From positions 1,823,572 through 1,887,571 of the forward strand of contig NC_017167.1 of assembly GCF_000219875.1 (NCBI RefSeq): DNA of 64,000 nt, in the 5' to 3' direction. Under the pieces are notes generated by a model. The model was given only the letters and a program-made list of their open reading frames with translations, searched no databases and was not told the DNA's origin. Each line of letters begins with the position of its first letter. The first letter of the stretch is position 1. Made by a program: the position numbers and the translations under genes. Shown here piece by piece: positions 62,643 through 64,000 of this stretch. This stretch comes from Alicyclobacillus acidocaldarius subsp. acidocaldarius Tc-4-1 (GTDB lineage: Bacteria; Bacillota; Bacilli; Alicyclobacillales; Alicyclobacillaceae).

Positions 62643-62966
62643 GTGAACGGTTGGTTCTTGGCGGCTGCCATAGCGTCCGAGGTGTTGGCGACTTCGATGC
62701 TCAAATTGACACACGGATTCTCACGCCTCTGGCCTTCGCTGGCCGTGGTCCTGGGCTACGCGCTCTCCTTCTACGCGCTCTCGCAGGCGCTTCGAACCAT
62801 TCCCATTGGCGTGGCGTACGCCATCTGGTCCGGCGTCGGCACCGCGGCCATCGCGGCGATTGGCGCCGTTGCCTACAGGCAACCTATCACGCCGCTGATG
62901 GGTTTAGGCATCGGGCTCATTGTGGCGGGCGTGGTGATCTTGAACCTTCATCGCCCACTCCATTGA
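62643..62966 (+). CDS. Small multidrug resistance (SMR) transporter
   Basis: 107 residues, four transmembrane helices, EmrE family. The membrane glutamate is in AAAIASEVLATSMLKLT (Glu14), with GVAYAIWSGVGTAAIAAIG as the second signature. GTG start after GAGGAGTG. The 3' end overlaps the convergent CDF gene by 50 bp. It is a single gene, so it probably forms a homodimer. Confidence 0.93.
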   Translation: MNGWFLAAAIASEVLATSMLKLTHGFSRLWPSLAVVLGYALSFYALSQALRTIPIGVAYAIWSGVGTAAIAAIGAVAYRQPITPLMGLGIGLIVAGVVILNLHRPLH

Positions 62967-63948
62967 CCTCGCCGTGGCGCATCTCCTGGTGCGCCTGAGC
63001 GCAGAACACGCTCGGCTCGTGAGGATGATCCTCGTCTTCCACCTGAACGGTGACGTGCCCGATATTGAGGTGGCGCAGCCGGTGTTCAATTTCCCGGATC
63101 ACGCCCTGCGTTTCGGATACCGTCGTGACACCGTCCATCTCCACATGGCACGAGAGCGCATTGCGCCCGTTCGCGATGGACCAGATGTGAAGGTCGTGCA
63201 CGCCCCGCACGCCTTCCACCGTCAGGATGGCGTTCACGACGTCTCGGGCATTCACGTCGGCCGGCGCCCCCTCCATCAGAATGCGCGTGGCGCGTCCCGC
63301 GAGCCGGATGGCGCCATAGGCGATGGCCAGCGCGATGGCCACGCTCAGAATGGGATCGATGGGCTCCCAGTGCGTCCAGGCGATCACGGCGCCCGCCGCG
63401 ATGACCCCAAGCGAAGCCGCCATATCGCCCAGCATGTGCAGCACGGCGCTCTGCACGTTGAGATTGTCCTCGCCGCGCATCGCGACGGCCATACCGAGAT
63501 TCACGATAACGCCGACCAAAGCGCTAAGCGACATCCACAGCGGTTCAATCGGCCGAGGGTGCTGTAGCCGGTTCCAGGCTTCCACCATCACCCAAACAGT
63601 GACGCCGAGCAGGAGCAGCGCGTTCAACAGCGCGGCCAGAATGCCAGCGCGATGATAGCCAAACGTCATGCGCGCATCGGACGGCCGCTCTGCCTGTCGA
63701 AGCGCGTACCACGAAAGTCCGAGCGCGGCCATGTCCGTGAGCACGTGGCCTGCGTCCGACAGAAGGGCCAAACTGCCGGACACCACTCCACCGAGAACTT
63801 CCGCGAGAAACACCAGCGCCGTCAACCAGAACGCCAGGCGCATCTTGTCGGCCGGCGCGTGCACGTGCAGCCATTCGCCTTCGTGCACGTGCCCGCCACC
63901 ATGCGCGTGATGATGACCGTGCGGATGTTCGTCATACGAATGGGACAT
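62917..63948 (-). CDS. Cation diffusion facilitator (zinc/cobalt/cadmium exporter)
   Basis: 343 residues. A His-rich N-terminus (HPHGHHHAHGGGHVHE) precedes six transmembrane helices; the metal-site pairs are SDAGHVLTD and VLHMLGDM, and the C-terminal cytoplasmic domain has GVRGVHDLHIWSI. It should export Zn2+ or similar ions against protons (CzcD/ZitB type). ATG start with GAGGAG upstream. Confidence 0.94.
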   Translation of the reverse strand: MSHSYDEHPHGHHHAHGGGHVHEGEWLHVHAPADKMRLAFWLTALVFLAEVLGGVVSGSLALLSDAGHVLTDMAALGLSWYALRQAERPSDARMTFGYHRAGILAALLNALLLLGVTVWVMVEAWNRLQHPRPIEPLWMSLSALVGVIVNLGMAVAMRGEDNLNVQSAVLHMLGDMAASLGVIAAGAVIAWTHWEPIDPILSVAIALAIAYGAIRLAGRATRILMEGAPADVNARDVVNAILTVEGVRGVHDLHIWSIANGRNALSCHVEMDGVTTVSETQGVIREIEHRLRHLNIGHVTVQVEDEDHPHEPSVFCAQAHQEMRHGEVNGVGDEGSRSPRPPQ

Positions 63949-64000
63949 CGTTCTTTCTCCTCGTGCGTGGTCCCGCGGCCCGATCCCGCGATCACCTTCA

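Overview
The window looks like a chromosomal segment of a GC-rich, endospore-forming Firmicute, most like Alicyclobacillus (A. acidocaldarius or a close relative). This rests on gene content and order, on high GC with strong GGAGG-type ribosome binding sites and frequent GTG/TTG starts, and on sporulation genes (spoVID, gerE, lonB). I could not run a similarity search, so the genus is an inference. I see no insertion sequence, prophage, CRISPR array or integrase.

Positions 1-50244 are almost entirely on the minus strand. Read right to left they follow a block known from Bacillus subtilis: gltX and tRNAs, uvrC, sdhCAB, gerE, a MarR gene (ysmB type), murI, rdgB, tig, clpX, lonB, lonA, engB, hemAXCDBL, spoVID, valS, folC, radC, mreB. 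Differences from B. subtilis: clpP sits between tig and clpX; tRNA-Gly/tRNA-Arg lie upstream of tig; murC follows folC; a secreted phosphoesterase and a 3D/G5 cell-wall protein lie between folC and radC; a large accessory insert (about 31.1-41.5 kb) surrounds gerE. That insert carries an acyl-CoA dehydrogenase with a CoA transferase, an acetate-type transporter, a PatB-like lyase, an SPL-like radical SAM gene overlapping a GntR regulator, an MFS exporter and the rhodanese trhO.

Positions 50.3-64 kb are a mosaic of short operons on both strands: hisC, a DUF502 membrane protein, a Ca2+/H+ antiporter, DUF72 plus a small membrane protein, a zinc-ribbon protein, an LCP-family protein, a GT2-GtrA fusion, a MarR/beta-hydroxyacid dehydrogenase pair, a VTT/DedA-like protein, rpiA with cardiolipin synthase, an SMR exporter and a CDF metal exporter.

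Functional themes are heme synthesis, protein quality control (Tig, ClpXP, LonA, LonB), succinate dehydrogenase, cell wall and shape, tRNA charging and sporulation. Several regulatory elements can be read by eye: a valine T-box (specifier GTC) before valS, sigma-E-like promoters before spoVID and before the gene in the spoIIB position, a sigma-F-like promoter before lonB, a sigma-K-like promoter before gerE, a perfect CcpA cre match on the acetate-transporter promoter, and a Pho-box-like repeat before the secreted phosphoesterase. I found no convincing wholly new system. The least explained items are a sigma-region-2-like/transmembrane/extracellular fusion protein (46.7-48.2 kb), the SpoIIB-position protein, and several very small membrane proteins.
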